Source: Pseudomonas sp. Teo4 (GTDB taxonomy: Bacteria; Pseudomonadota; Gammaproteobacteria; Pseudomonadales; Pseudomonadaceae). From it: a DNA stretch of 64,000 nucleotides. The stretch spans positions 2,046,001-2,110,000 of the forward strand of contig NZ_JAXCIL010000002.1 in assembly GCF_034387475.1 (NCBI RefSeq), given 5' to 3'. A program made the position numbers and the translations under genes. Shown piece after piece: positions 1-8,318 of the stretch; position 1 is the first letter of the stretch; every line of letters starts with the position of its first letter. The notes below the pieces were generated by a model. The model made no database searches, was not told where the DNA came from, and saw only the letters and a list, made by a program, of their open reading frames with translations.

Positions 1-20
1 CTTCGCCAACGCGAGTTGGA

Positions 21-1130
21 TCACACGGCGGGGCATTGATGGGTTACGCAGTGAATGCCCCCGCCACCCGCCGCAATCGCGTCGATGTCCAACTGCACGA
101 TGTCTCGCCGCGGATACAACTGCGCGAGCAATGCCCGCGCTTTCTCGTCCGCTTGTGAATCCCCGAATTGCGGGGCGATGACCGCGCCGTTGATCACGAA
201 ATAGTTGATATAGCCGGCCGCGAAGTCCGGGTTGCCCTTGCTGAATCTGTTGCGCCGGCCCTTCGTTGGCGGTGACACCACATGGACCTGCAACCGACGG
301 CCTTCGGCATCGGTGGCTTGCTTGAGAATGCCCAGGTGTTTTCGAGTGACCTCGTAGTCGTAGGAGTCGGGGTCGTTGTCCAGGTTGGCAATCACCACGC
401 CCGGTCGTACGAAGCGGGCATAGAAGTCCACATGCCCGTCAGTGATGTCCTCGCCCGCGATGCCCGGAAGCCAGATCACCGTGTTCAAGCCAAGGCGTTC
501 CTTGAGTTCGGCCTCCACCTCGCTCTTGCTCCAGCCTTTGTTGCGGTTGGCGTTGACCCAGCTGCTCTCGGTCATGATGCCGGTACCGTGGCCGTCCACT
601 TCGATCGCGCCGCCTTCACCCACCAGTTCGCTGCGTTGATACCGCGCGTTCGCCAGAGCGGCCACCCGCTTGGCCATCTGGGCATCGTTGCGGTGGCGTT
701 GCTTGTTGCCCCAGCCATTGAAGTTGAAGTCCACCGCGGCCAGGGCGCCGTCATCGTCGACGACGAAGTTGGCGCCGATGTCGCGCATCCAGATATCGTC
801 CAGCTCGCAGGTCACGAACTGGGTGTTGTGGTTGCCGCAGTGCCGCATGGCCAGCTCACGTTCGCTGGCACGGCAGAACACGGTGACAGGCTGGTAGCGG
901 GCGATGGCCTGGGCGATTCGACCGAGAGCGGCCTGCACGTCGGTGGTGAAGTCCTCCCAGATTGCGTCCTGGGCGCCGAAGGCAATGAACGCACGCTGCT
1001 GCGGCTCGCCCTCGTCGGGCATGAACCAGCGCCCCGGCTCATTGGCCCTCGCCAGGCCCAGCGGTAGCCCGAAGCCGGCCCCAAGGCCTGCGGCCAATGA
1101 CAGTTGCAGAAAGGTTCTACGGCTTGGCAT
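21..1130 (-). CDS. agu2A': Tat-exported agmatine deiminase (Agu2A'-like)
   Basis: Peptidyl-arginine-deiminase-family protein of 369 aa, expected to convert agmatine to N-carbamoylputrescine and ammonia. The N-terminus carries a twin-arginine motif (SRRTFLQ, residues 3-9), a hydrophobic stretch and a likely cleavage site near LARA/NE (residue ~29), so a periplasmic location is inferred. Catalytic features are present: WMRD (114-117), EGGAIEVDG (172-180), DGHVD with His233, and the C-terminal GGGGIHC with nucleophile Cys361. It is last in a four-gene operon and starts 3 nt after the stop of the binding-protein gene. The order matches agu2ABCA' described in P. aeruginosa PA14, whose Agu2A' is Tat-exported. 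Substrate is inferred from family and context. Confidence 0.88.
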   Translation of the reverse strand: MPSRRTFLQLSLAAGLGAGFGLPLGLARANEPGRWFMPDEGEPQQRAFIAFGAQDAIWEDFTTDVQAALGRIAQAIARYQPVTVFCRASERELAMRHCGNHNTQFVTCELDDIWMRDIGANFVVDDDGALAAVDFNFNGWGNKQRHRNDAQMAKRVAALANARYQRSELVGEGGAIEVDGHGTGIMTESSWVNANRNKGWSKSEVEAELKERLGLNTVIWLPGIAGEDITDGHVDFYARFVRPGVVIANLDNDPDSYDYEVTRKHLGILKQATDAEGRRLQVHVVSPPTKGRRNRFSKGNPDFAAGYINYFVINGAVIAPQFGDSQADEKARALLAQLYPRRDIVQLDIDAIAAGGGGIHCVTHQCPAV

Positions 1131-1133
1131 GTC

Positions 1134-2219
1134 TCAGTCCTGTGCGGTCTTGAAGCGTGTCCACACCCGCATGCGCGCGCGCATGTCGGCCTGGGGGATA
1201 TCCCGGCCCGGAATCAGCCGGGCATAGGTGGCTTCGTCGAGGTAGATGTCGGGGTTGTCGCGCATGTGCGGGTCCACCGCCAGGCGGGCTTTGGCACTGG
1301 CCGTCGGGTAGCCGGTGAAGTTGCTGATCGCGGCCATGTTTTCCGGGCGCATGACGAAGTTGATGAAACGATAGGCGTACTCGGGGTGCTTGGCATCGGC
1401 AGGTATGGCCATGGTGTCCATCCACACCGTGGTGCCCTGGCGGGGGACGCGGTACTGGAAGTCCAGGGCCTTGCCGGCGGCGCTGGCGGTGCGCTGGGCT
1501 TGAATCACGTCGCCGCTGTAACCCAGCGACAGGCACAGGTTCTCGTTCACCAGCTCGGTCACTGGCTGGGACTGGAACTTGCGGATGTAAGGCCGTACCG
1601 CCTTGAGCAGTTCGCTGGCTGCGGCCAGGTCTTCACGCTTGGCGCTGCGCGGCTCGCGGCCCAGGTAGTTGAGGACTACGGCCAGTACTTCGTCGGGCGA
1701 GTCGATGATCGAGATGCCGCAGTCGGCGAACTTGGCCGCCAGCTCGGGTTTGAACAGCAGGTCGAGGTTGTCCAGCTGGGCATCGGGCATGCGCTGGCGC
1801 ACCTTGTCGGCGTTCGATGTCAGGCCGATGGTGCCCCAGGTGTAAGGCACCGTGGCCTGGCTGGCCTTGGGGTATTGCGCGTGAAGCTTGCGCAAGCCGG
1901 GTTCGACATCGTCGAGCGCTTCCAGGCGGCTGTGGTCCAGCGGTTGCAGGCTGCCGGCCCGCATCAACCGCTCGGCCACGGTGTCGCCGGGGAATACCAA
2001 GTCATAGCCGCTGCGCCCGGACATCAACTTGGCCTCGAGCACTTCGCTGCCGTCCATGACGTCGTAGATCACCTGAATGCCAGTCTCGGCGGTGAACTGT
2101 TTGAGCGTGTCTTCGGCGAAATAGTCGGCCCAGTTGTACAAGCGCAGGGTTGGCTGTTCTGCCTGGGCCTGGCTGGTGCCGATCGCCAGGGCCAGTGCAG
2201 CCAGAAGTGGCAGTTTCAT
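1134..2219 (-). CDS. agu2C: Polyamine ABC transporter substrate-binding protein (PotF-like)
   Basis: 361-aa periplasmic binding protein of the PotD/PotF class. A Sec signal peptide ends near QAQA/EQ (residue ~21). The mature start LRLYNWADYF and the VMDGSEVLEAKL segment are typical of putrescine/spermidine-binding proteins. It overlaps aguB by 4 nt (ATGA) and precedes the Tat-type deiminase by 3 nt, so translation is probably coupled. No permease or ATPase gene is present here, so it either feeds a transporter encoded elsewhere or only binds agmatine or putrescine in the periplasm. Ligand identity is inferred. It corresponds to position C of the agu2ABCA' operon. Confidence 0.85.
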   Translation of the reverse strand: MKLPLLAALALAIGTSQAQAEQPTLRLYNWADYFAEDTLKQFTAETGIQVIYDVMDGSEVLEAKLMSGRSGYDLVFPGDTVAERLMRAGSLQPLDHSRLEALDDVEPGLRKLHAQYPKASQATVPYTWGTIGLTSNADKVRQRMPDAQLDNLDLLFKPELAAKFADCGISIIDSPDEVLAVVLNYLGREPRSAKREDLAAASELLKAVRPYIRKFQSQPVTELVNENLCLSLGYSGDVIQAQRTASAAGKALDFQYRVPRQGTTVWMDTMAIPADAKHPEYAYRFINFVMRPENMAAISNFTGYPTASAKARLAVDPHMRDNPDIYLDEATYARLIPGRDIPQADMRARMRVWTRFKTAQD

Positions 2220-3118
2220 GCTCGGGCCCTCGCGATGTGTGGGTGGCTGCCGTCCAGGGTGAGCAGCGGCGCGTACATTTCCGGGCGGCGGTCACGGTAG
2301 ACGCCCCAGCTCAGGCGGTCCTCGCGCATGCGCGCAAGGTCCAGGTCGTGCAGCCAGATGCCTGTGCTGTTGCGGTCGGCTTCGGCAAGCAGGGCACCTT
2401 TGTGGTCGCAGATGAACGATGAACCGTAGAACTGCATGCTCAACGTTTCATCGCTGCCAGCGACTTCCTGGCCGACACGGTTGGCGGCGACCACGGGCAG
2501 CAGGTTGGCGGCGGCATGGCCGCGCATGGCGATCTGCCAGTGGTCGCGCGAGTCCAGTTCGGCGGCGCCGGGCTCGGAGCCGATGGCGGTGGGGAACAGC
2601 AGCACTTCAGCCCCCATCAGCGCCAGGCAGCGGGCGGTTTCGGGGAACCACTGGTCCCAGCAGATGCCGATGCCCAGGCGGCCGAAGGCGGTGTCCCAGA
2701 CCTTGAAACCCGTGTCGCCGGGGCTGAAGTACTCTTTCTCCTGGTAGCCGATGGCGTTGGGGATGTGGGTCTTGCGGTACACGCCAAGCAGCTGGCCATC
2801 GGCATCTGCCACAGTCAGCGAGTTGAAGAAGGCATTGCCGGCCCGCTCGAACCAGCTCAGCGGCAGGACCACGCCCAGCTCCCTGGCAAGGGCCGCGAAG
2901 CGTTGCAGGATCGGGCTGTGCGGATAGGGCTCGGCAAGTGCCTGGTGCCGGTGGTCCTGCTCGATGCAGAAGTACGGCGTGGCGAACAACTCCTGCAACA
3001 GAATGACCTGTGCGCCTTGGGCGGCGGCCTGGCGCACCAGTTGCTCGGCGCGGTTCAGGTTGCCTGGCAGGTTCCAGTCACAGGGCATCTGGGTGGTGGC
3101 GATGCGCAGCAGGCTCAT
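2216..3118 (-). CDS. agu2B: N-carbamoylputrescine amidohydrolase
   Basis: 300-aa nitrilase-superfamily (carbon-nitrogen hydrolase) enzyme that should hydrolyse N-carbamoylputrescine to putrescine, CO2 and ammonia in the cytoplasm. The Glu-Lys-Cys triad is visible: Glu43 in LQELFATPYF, Lys116 in YRKTHIPN, and Cys153 in GICWDQWFPE. Length is usual for AguB. It overlaps the upstream agmatine deiminase by 4 nt and the downstream binding protein by 4 nt, as expected for a tightly coupled operon. A general nitrilase-fold amidase is the alternative, but the flanking deiminases make AguB the best call. Confidence 0.93.
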   Translation of the reverse strand: MSLLRIATTQMPCDWNLPGNLNRAEQLVRQAAAQGAQVILLQELFATPYFCIEQDHRHQALAEPYPHSPILQRFAALARELGVVLPLSWFERAGNAFFNSLTVADADGQLLGVYRKTHIPNAIGYQEKEYFSPGDTGFKVWDTAFGRLGIGICWDQWFPETARCLALMGAEVLLFPTAIGSEPGAAELDSRDHWQIAMRGHAAANLLPVVAANRVGQEVAGSDETLSMQFYGSSFICDHKGALLAEADRNSTGIWLHDLDLARMREDRLSWGVYRDRRPEMYAPLLTLDGSHPHIARARA

Positions 3119-4155
3119 GGGCGTACCTCTGGCTGTTGCTGGGTGATGCAGTGGATGCCGCCACCGCCGTGGGCGATGTGGTCGATGCGCACCGGCACGA
3201 TTTCCCGTCCGGGGAAGGCGTGGGCCAGTTGGTCTGCGGCGGCCTGATCGGCATCGATGCCGTAGGCCGGCATGATGATCGCGCCATTGGCGATGTAGAA
3301 GTTGGTGTAGGAGGCGCAGAACACTTCGGCATCCTGATCGACCGCGGCACTGGCTTCGTACAGGTCGAGCAGTTCGAAATGCCGGCCCTGTGCGTCGGTG
3401 GCCAGCTCCAGGGCGCGGCGGTTCTCTCGCACCACGTCGGCGTACACCGAACCTTGTTCATGAGTGGCGTCGACCAGCAGCACGCCGGGGCGGGCGAACG
3501 CACATACACCGTCGACATGGCCGTCGGTCATGTCTCCGGTGACGTACTGAGGGTCGCCCGGCAGCCAGATGGTCTTGCGAATGCCCAGGTGACGGGCGAA
3601 GCACTGCTCGAATTCGGCCTTGCTGATGCCTGGGTTGCGGTTGGGGTTGAGCAGCACCGATTCGGTGGTGATCAGCGTGCCTTCGCCGTCCACATGGATG
3701 GCGCCGCCTTCGTTGCACAAGGGCGTGCTGAACCCTTCGAGGCCCAGGTGATCGAGGATGCGTCGGCCGAGGCTGCGGTCGTGAGCATGGTGCGACTTGC
3801 CGCCCCAGGCGTTGAAACGCCAGCTCAGGCCCGCCAGGCCATGCTGCGGATGGCACACGAAACTTGGGCCGCTGTCGCGGCACCAGCTATCGTCCACCGC
3901 CAGTTCGATCAGTTCGATGTTGGCACCGCACAGGGCGCGAGCGCTGGCCAGTGCAGACGGGTCGACGACCATTTTCACCGGCTCGAAACGGGCGATGGCG
4001 GCAGCGACGCGGGCATAGTCACGCTGCACGTCGGCGAGCTGCACATGCCAGCCGCCTTCCCACAGTGCCTGATTGTGCGGCCAGATCATCCAGGTAGCAG
4101 CGTGGCGGGCCCATTCGGCGGGCATGCGCCAGCCGCTGTCGAGGGACAGGTCCAT
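3115..4155 (-). CDS. agu2A: Agmatine deiminase, cytoplasmic
   Basis: 346-aa agmatine deiminase without a signal peptide, so the cytoplasmic paralogue of the pair. Catalytic features include WCRDSGP (91-97), NEGGAIHVDG (149-157), DGHVDG with His213, and GGGGIHC with Cys336. The ATG at 4155 is chosen because GGAG lies 7 nt upstream; a TTG at 4188 in frame would add 11 residues but has no comparable site. First gene of the agu2 operon, 135 nt from a divergent LysR gene that may regulate it. It differs clearly from the Tat-type paralogue at 21-1130, so the two are not a recent duplication. Confidence 0.92.
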   Translation of the reverse strand: MDLSLDSGWRMPAEWARHAATWMIWPHNQALWEGGWHVQLADVQRDYARVAAAIARFEPVKMVVDPSALASARALCGANIELIELAVDDSWCRDSGPSFVCHPQHGLAGLSWRFNAWGGKSHHAHDRSLGRRILDHLGLEGFSTPLCNEGGAIHVDGEGTLITTESVLLNPNRNPGISKAEFEQCFARHLGIRKTIWLPGDPQYVTGDMTDGHVDGVCAFARPGVLLVDATHEQGSVYADVVRENRRALELATDAQGRHFELLDLYEASAAVDQDAEVFCASYTNFYIANGAIIMPAYGIDADQAAADQLAHAFPGREIVPVRIDHIAHGGGGIHCITQQQPEVRP

Positions 4156-4290
4156 AGAGAACTCCGATTTATTAAGGATTTTTATCAACGAAGCCCGCCG
4201 TCGCGGGTGTTGGTGCCAATGCTATGGCTATGAATGCTGATCGACAAACGATAGATTTAGCGCACACCTGATTAGCAGGGCTTATCGATC

Positions 4291-5175
4291 ATGCTCAAAC
4301 ACTGGCCACCCCTCAATGCGCTCAGAGGCTTCGAGGCCGCAGCGCGGCTTGGCAGTTTCCACAAGGCTGCCGAGGCCCTGAACCTCACTCAGTCGGCAAT
4401 CAGCCAGCAGATTCGCAGCCTGGAAACCTACCTGGAGCAGCCGCTGTTCCACCGCAGTGGTCGCAGCGTGAGCCTGACCGATGCCGGGCATGACCTGCTC
4501 AGCACCACGCAGTCGCTGTTGCAGCACCTTGCCGTGGGCATTCGCCGCCTTGACCAGTACCGCAAGCCCAACCAGCTGGTGGTCAACACCAGCCCGGCCT
4601 TCGCCCGGCATTGGCTGTTGCCGCGTCTGGCCGATTTTCATCAGCGCTGCCCGGAGGTCGACCTGTGGTTGTTCACCAGTTTCGAAGTGCCGGACATGGC
4701 GACCGAGACCATCGACCTGGCTATTCGTGATGACCTCAGTGCCCAGGCCGAATGCAGCTTTACCGTGTTGCACAACGATCAGTTGTATCCGGCCTGCCAC
4801 CCTTCGCTGCTGATGGCTTCCGGGCGCACGACCTTGCACGGCGAGCGGGAAATGGATTGGAGCCATTGGCAACTGGAAGGTGGCGAGGATGTCGGGCAGC
4901 AGGGCAAGGGGCTCAACTTCTCCGACCCCGGGTTGTTGCTGGATGCAGCGAGCGAGGGGCTGGGTATCGCCCTGGTCAGCCAGCTGCTGGCCCAGCGTGC
5001 AGTGGCGCAGGGCCACTTGCAGGCCTTGTCCGAGCAGCGTGTGCGCGGGCCAGCGTGGGCTTGCCTGGTGCACAGGGACAGTCAGGACGATCCGTTGGCG
5101 CGGCAGTTCCTGGAATGGCTGAAGGAGGCCTTGGCGCAGGACGCTCAGGTTTCGCATCACCCAATCACCCCGTAA
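4291..5175 (+). CDS. LysR-family regulator, GcvA-like, divergent to agu2
   Basis: 294-aa LysR-type regulator. The opening PPLNALRGFEAAARLGSF and helix-turn-helix AAEALNLTQSAISQQI (about 26-42) are typical of the GcvA/AmpR branch, followed by the substrate-binding domain. It is transcribed away from the agu2 operon across a 135-nt gap, the usual arrangement for a LysR activator and its target, so control by agmatine or a derivative is plausible but inferred. The following gene, fabV, is on the same strand 99 nt on but is a housekeeping enzyme and probably has its own promoter. Confidence 0.85.
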   Translation: MLKHWPPLNALRGFEAAARLGSFHKAAEALNLTQSAISQQIRSLETYLEQPLFHRSGRSVSLTDAGHDLLSTTQSLLQHLAVGIRRLDQYRKPNQLVVNTSPAFARHWLLPRLADFHQRCPEVDLWLFTSFEVPDMATETIDLAIRDDLSAQAECSFTVLHNDQLYPACHPSLLMASGRTTLHGEREMDWSHWQLEGGEDVGQQGKGLNFSDPGLLLDAASEGLGIALVSQLLAQRAVAQGHLQALSEQRVRGPAWACLVHRDSQDDPLARQFLEWLKEALAQDAQVSHHPITP

Positions 5176-5274
5176 TATGTGTCGGATAACCTGCGGGGGT
5201 AGTCTCACCCTCTAGTTCAATCGGAATCGCCCGCAGCGGCGCTTCCCTGGCATAAACCTGACGAGGTACAGACA

Positions 5275-6486
5275 TTGGCCATCATTCATCCTAAGGTCCG
5301 CGGTTTCATCTGCACCACGACTCACCCGAAGGGCTGCGAGCTCAACGTCCGTGACCAGATCGAAGCCACCCGCAAGCTGGGCGTGCGCGAGGATGGTCCG
5401 AAGAAGGTCCTGGTCATCGGTGCCTCCAGTGGCTACGGCCTGGCAGCGCGCATCACCGCGGCCTTCGGCTTCAAGGCCGACACCCTGGGCGTGTTCTTCG
5501 AAAAACCGGGTACCGAGACCAAGGCGGGCACCGCTGGCTGGTACAACGCCGCTGCGTTCGACAAGTTCGCCAAGGCCGAAGGCCTGTACAGCAAGTCGAT
5601 CAACGGCGACGCGTTCTCGGACGAAGCCCGTGCCAAGGTTATCGGGCTGATCAAGAACGAAATGGGCGGCAAGGTCGACCTGGTGATCTACTCGCTGGCT
5701 TCGCCTGTGCGCAAACTGCCGCAGACCGGTGAGCTGATCCGTTCCTCGCTCAAGCCGATCGGCCAGCCGTACAAGTCGACCGCCATCGACACCAACAAGG
5801 ACACCATCATCGAGGCCAGCATCGAGCCTGCCACCGAGCAGGAAATTGCCGACACCGTCACCGTCATGGGTGGTCAGGACTGGCAGCTGTGGATCGATGC
5901 CCTGGCTGGTGCCAACGTGCTGGCCGAAGGCGCGCGTACCGTGGCCTTCAGCTACATCGGCACCGAGATCACCTGGCCGATCTACTGGCACGGTGCCCTG
6001 GGCCAGGCCAAGCAGGACCTGGACGAAACCGCCCTGCGCCTGGACCAGAAACTGGCCAGCGAAATCAAGGGCGGCGCCAACGTGGCGGTGCTCAAGTCGG
6101 TGGTCACCCAGGCCAGCTCGGCCATTCCGGTGATGCCACTGTACCTGTCGATGGTGTTCAAGATCATGCAGGAGAAGGGCGTCCACGAAGGCACCCAGGA
6201 CCAGCTCGACCGCATGTTCCGTGACCGCATGTACCGTGCCGACGGCGCCCCGGCGGCCGTCGACGAAAAGGCTCGCCTGCGTCTGGACGACTGGGAACTG
6301 CGTGACGACGTACAGGATGCCTGCAAGGCCCTGTGGCCGCAGGTGACCACCGAGAACCTGTTCGAAATCACCGACTATGCCGGTTACAAGAAACAGTTCC
6401 TCAACCTGTTCGGTTTCGAGCGTGCTGACGTCAACTACGACGAAGACGTGGCCACCGACGTGAAGTTCGACTGCATCGAGCTGTAA
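5275..6486 (+). CDS. fabV: Enoyl-[acyl-carrier-protein] reductase FabV
   Basis: 403-aa NADH-dependent trans-2-enoyl-ACP/CoA reductase, the last step of the fatty-acid elongation cycle. A Rossmann signature [14 protein letters not shown] lies at ~48-60, and the FabV-type catalytic Tyr-X8-Lys is Tyr237/Lys246 ([10 protein letters not shown]), with longer spacing than in FabI. Length matches the family (about 400 aa). The start is TTG at 5275, fixed by the conserved opening [11 protein letters not shown], with ACGAGG about 9 nt upstream; no in-frame ATG fits. FabV enzymes in Pseudomonas are known for low sensitivity to triclosan. A REP doublet follows the stop by 9 nt. Confidence 0.96.
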   Translation: MAIIHPKVRGFICTTTHPKGCELNVRDQIEATRKLGVREDGPKKVLVIGASSGYGLAARITAAFGFKADTLGVFFEKPGTETKAGTAGWYNAAAFDKFAKAEGLYSKSINGDAFSDEARAKVIGLIKNEMGGKVDLVIYSLASPVRKLPQTGELIRSSLKPIGQPYKSTAIDTNKDTIIEASIEPATEQEIADTVTVMGGQDWQLWIDALAGANVLAEGARTVAFSYIGTEITWPIYWHGALGQAKQDLDETALRLDQKLASEIKGGANVAVLKSVVTQASSAIPVMPLYLSMVFKIMQEKGVHEGTQDQLDRMFRDRMYRADGAPAAVDEKARLRLDDWELRDDVQDACKALWPQVTTENLFEITDYAGYKKQFLNLFGFERADVNYDEDVATDVKFDCIEL

Positions 6487-6495
6487 TCACGTCCG

Positions 6496-6580
6496 GTCTG
6501 TACCGGCCTCTTCGCGGGTGAACCCGCTCCCACAGGAGCCGTGTGGGAGCGGGTTTACCCGCGAAGAGGCCGGTACAGAC
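6496..6580. repeat. REP doublet, class CGCGGGT.AACCCGC (BIME-like)
   Basis: Two REP units in inverted orientation: the outer arms GTCTGTACCGGCC and GGCCGGTACAGAC enclose two copies of CTTCGCGGGT(G/A)AACCCGCTCCCACA facing each other. It starts 9 nt after the fabV stop and can form a long hairpin, so it may shape the 3' end of the fabV mRNA. An apparent upstream extension of the next gene is only translation of this repeat. Confidence 0.93.
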
Positions 6581-6626
6581 CACACATTTTTTGCTAGCGT
6601 TGGCGCACAACAACAGGAAGCGCGCC

Positions 6627-7535
6627 ATGAGCAGCCTAACCCAGCCCGCCACTGCCTTTCGCCACACCGCCGCCGATGGCTACAGCCTCGGAGGTTTCCT
6701 CTGGCGCCACGCCAACCCCGACCCTCAGCGCCCCCTGGTGATCATCAACGCCGCCACATCGGTGCGTTGCCGTTACTACTCGCGTTTTGCCGACTACCTG
6801 TTCGCCAACGGCTGGGACGTGCTGACGTACGACTACCGTGGCATCGGCGAGTCGCGCCCGGCCTCGCTTCGGGGGTTCAAGGCGTCATGGAGCGACTGGG
6901 GGCAACTGGACTTCGAAGCCATGCTGGCTTATGCCGCACAGCAGTTCCCAGGGCAGCCCGTGGATGTGGTTGGGCATAGCTTTGGTGGCTGCGCGGTGGG
7001 GTTGGCGCCCTCGGCGGGGCGGGTGCGGCGGGTGGTGATGGTGGGGGCGCAATTTGCCTACTGGCGCGACTATGCGCGGGACCTGCGTTGGCGACTGGTG
7101 GGCAAGTGGCATGTGGTGATGCCGCTGCTGACGCGGTTGTTCGGTTACTTTCCCGGCAAGCGGCTGGGTTGGCTGGAGGATACGCCGGCGGGGGTGGTGC
7201 AGGATTGGACAGCCCGTACATCACGCTACGAGCACAGGCCTAGTGGAAGTCAGCTACAAGGTTTGCCATTTGCTCAGGTGCGAGCGGCGACACTGGCGAT
7301 CAGCTTGACCGATGACCCATTTGGTACCGTGGCGGCGACAGAGCGTCTGCTGGGGTATCTGAAGCACACAGAGCGGTTGCACCTGCGGCTGGCGCCTGTG
7401 GATATCTCCGTCGATGAGATCGGCCATTTCGCGTTTTTCCATGACAGGTTTCGCGAGGGGCTGTGGCCTATTGCACTGGAGTGGTTGCAGCGGGGGGAGG
7501 TGTCAGCCAGCTGGAAGCATCGGATCGAGGGTTGA
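6627..7535 (+). CDS. Alpha/beta hydrolase
   Basis: 302-aa alpha/beta-fold hydrolase. The nucleophile elbow is GHSFGG (around residue 115, in DVVGHSFGGCAVG), preceded by a YDYRGIGES strand-loop typical of serine hydrolases; a C-terminal His lies in DEIGHFAFF. The ATG at 6627 is preferred because the frame upstream to 6543 runs into the REP doublet; AGGAAG lies 7-12 nt upstream. No signal peptide, so cytoplasmic. The substrate cannot be told from sequence. The 3' half (from ~6990) is rich in GGG and GTG runs, a little unlike the first half. Esterase or lipase-like is the general family. Confidence 0.8.
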   Translation: MSSLTQPATAFRHTAADGYSLGGFLWRHANPDPQRPLVIINAATSVRCRYYSRFADYLFANGWDVLTYDYRGIGESRPASLRGFKASWSDWGQLDFEAMLAYAAQQFPGQPVDVVGHSFGGCAVGLAPSAGRVRRVVMVGAQFAYWRDYARDLRWRLVGKWHVVMPLLTRLFGYFPGKRLGWLEDTPAGVVQDWTARTSRYEHRPSGSQLQGLPFAQVRAATLAISLTDDPFGTVAATERLLGYLKHTERLHLRLAPVDISVDEIGHFAFFHDRFREGLWPIALEWLQRGEVSASWKHRIEG

Positions 7536-7541
7536 TGTCGG

Positions 7542-7672
7542 CTGTACCGGCCACTTCTTGGCGGCCCGTCGTCACGATAAATCCGCTCCAACAGGGATTG
7601 CACCGCTCTGGAGGTTGAAGCAGCACCTGTGGGAGCGGGTTCACCCGCGAATGGGCCGCAAAGCGGCCCCAC
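7542..7672. repeat. Degenerate REP pair
   Basis: Right half (7625-7670) is a clear REP unit, CCTGTGGGAGCGGGTTCACCCGCG, followed by GGGCCGCAAAGCGGCCCC, itself a perfect hairpin. Left half (GCTGTACCGGCCACTTCTTGG to AATCCGCTCCAACAGGG) is an eroded inverted partner. It lies between two convergent genes and could end transcription of both. Confidence 0.75.
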
Positions 7673-7678
7673 CCGACA

Positions 7679-8020
7679 TCAAGCCAGGCGCGAAAGCGGC
7701 TGCTGGGCGAACTTCACGCCAGCCAGGCCGTGCTTGATCAGCGCACGGATATTGCCATGGTCACTGCCTTCTGGCGTTGCCAGCACGCTGCGGTAGTGCT
7801 CGCCGAACGCCAGCAGCGCTTCCTGATCGCTCAGGCCTTCCAGCAGTGCCAGGCCCAGGGTCTTGCACGAGCCTTCGTTCTGGCCGGCGGCGTTTTCCAC
7901 GCCACCATTGTTGAAGGCTTGAGGCTGGTAGCTGTAGTTGGCGGCAATGAACGCCAGGGTATCGGCAAAGACGTGTTCGCCGCTGGCCAGGCTGGCGCGC
8001 AGGGTGTTCAGATCAGTCAC
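7679..8020 (-). CDS. HopJ-type protein of unknown function
   Basis: 113-aa protein of the HopJ type III effector family by name. The start is a GTG at 8020 giving VTDLNTLRAS, which overlaps the end of the DUF1244 gene by 8 nt; a longer frame to 8128 lies wholly inside that gene and is not credible. Conserved features seen are FIAANYSYQPQAFNNG (about 22-37) and NEGSCKTLGLALLEGLS (about 45-60). It is the third gene of a folM-DUF1244-hopJ operon and no type III genes are nearby, so a housekeeping rather than effector role is more likely. Family assignment is from recall. Confidence 0.82.
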   Translation of the reverse strand: MTDLNTLRASLASGEHVFADTLAFIAANYSYQPQAFNNGGVENAAGQNEGSCKTLGLALLEGLSDQEALLAFGEHYRSVLATPEGSDHGNIRALIKHGLAGVKFAQQPLSRLA

Positions 8021-8309
8021 GAGGTTTTCCTTTTTCAAACGCCGCTTGCTGCTCGGCGCTGGCTTCTTTCTGGTATTGGGCTTTCCACTCGGCGTAGGGC
8101 ATGCCGTACACCGCTTCGCGGGCATCATCCATGCTCAGTTCGACCTGGCGCTCGTCGGCGGCCGCCTTGTACCACTTTGACAGGCAGTTGCGGCAGAAGC
8201 CGGAGAGGTTCATCAGGTCGATGTTCTGCACATCGGTGCGTTTCTGCAGGTGTTCGACCAGGCGCCGGAACGCGGCGGCCTCGAGTTCGAGTTGCTGTTG
8301 CGGGGTCAT
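8013..8309 (-). CDS. DUF1244 family protein
   Basis: 98-aa small soluble protein. The central motif NLSGFCRNCLSKWY (about 34-47) with a Cys-X2-Cys pair, followed by YGMPYAEWK, marks the DUF1244 family, widespread in proteobacteria and without an established function. It lies 9 nt after folM and overlaps the HopJ-like gene by 8 nt, so the three are probably co-translated. The CxxC could bind metal, but that is inference. Confidence 0.85.
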   Translation of the reverse strand: MTPQQQLELEAAAFRRLVEHLQKRTDVQNIDLMNLSGFCRNCLSKWYKAAADERQVELSMDDAREAVYGMPYAEWKAQYQKEASAEQQAAFEKGKPRD

Positions 8310-8318
8310 GGGCTTCTC

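Noticed and set aside
6543..6626. N-terminal extension of the hydrolase (GAGLPAKRP type)
   Set aside because: It is translation of a REP doublet; similar GAGLPA and RRQAGSY peptides appear at every REP site.
7005..7224. Possible frameshift or decay in the hydrolase gene because of GTG/GGG-rich text
   Set aside because: The frame stays open with expected family features (nucleophile before, His after), so it is only local composition.
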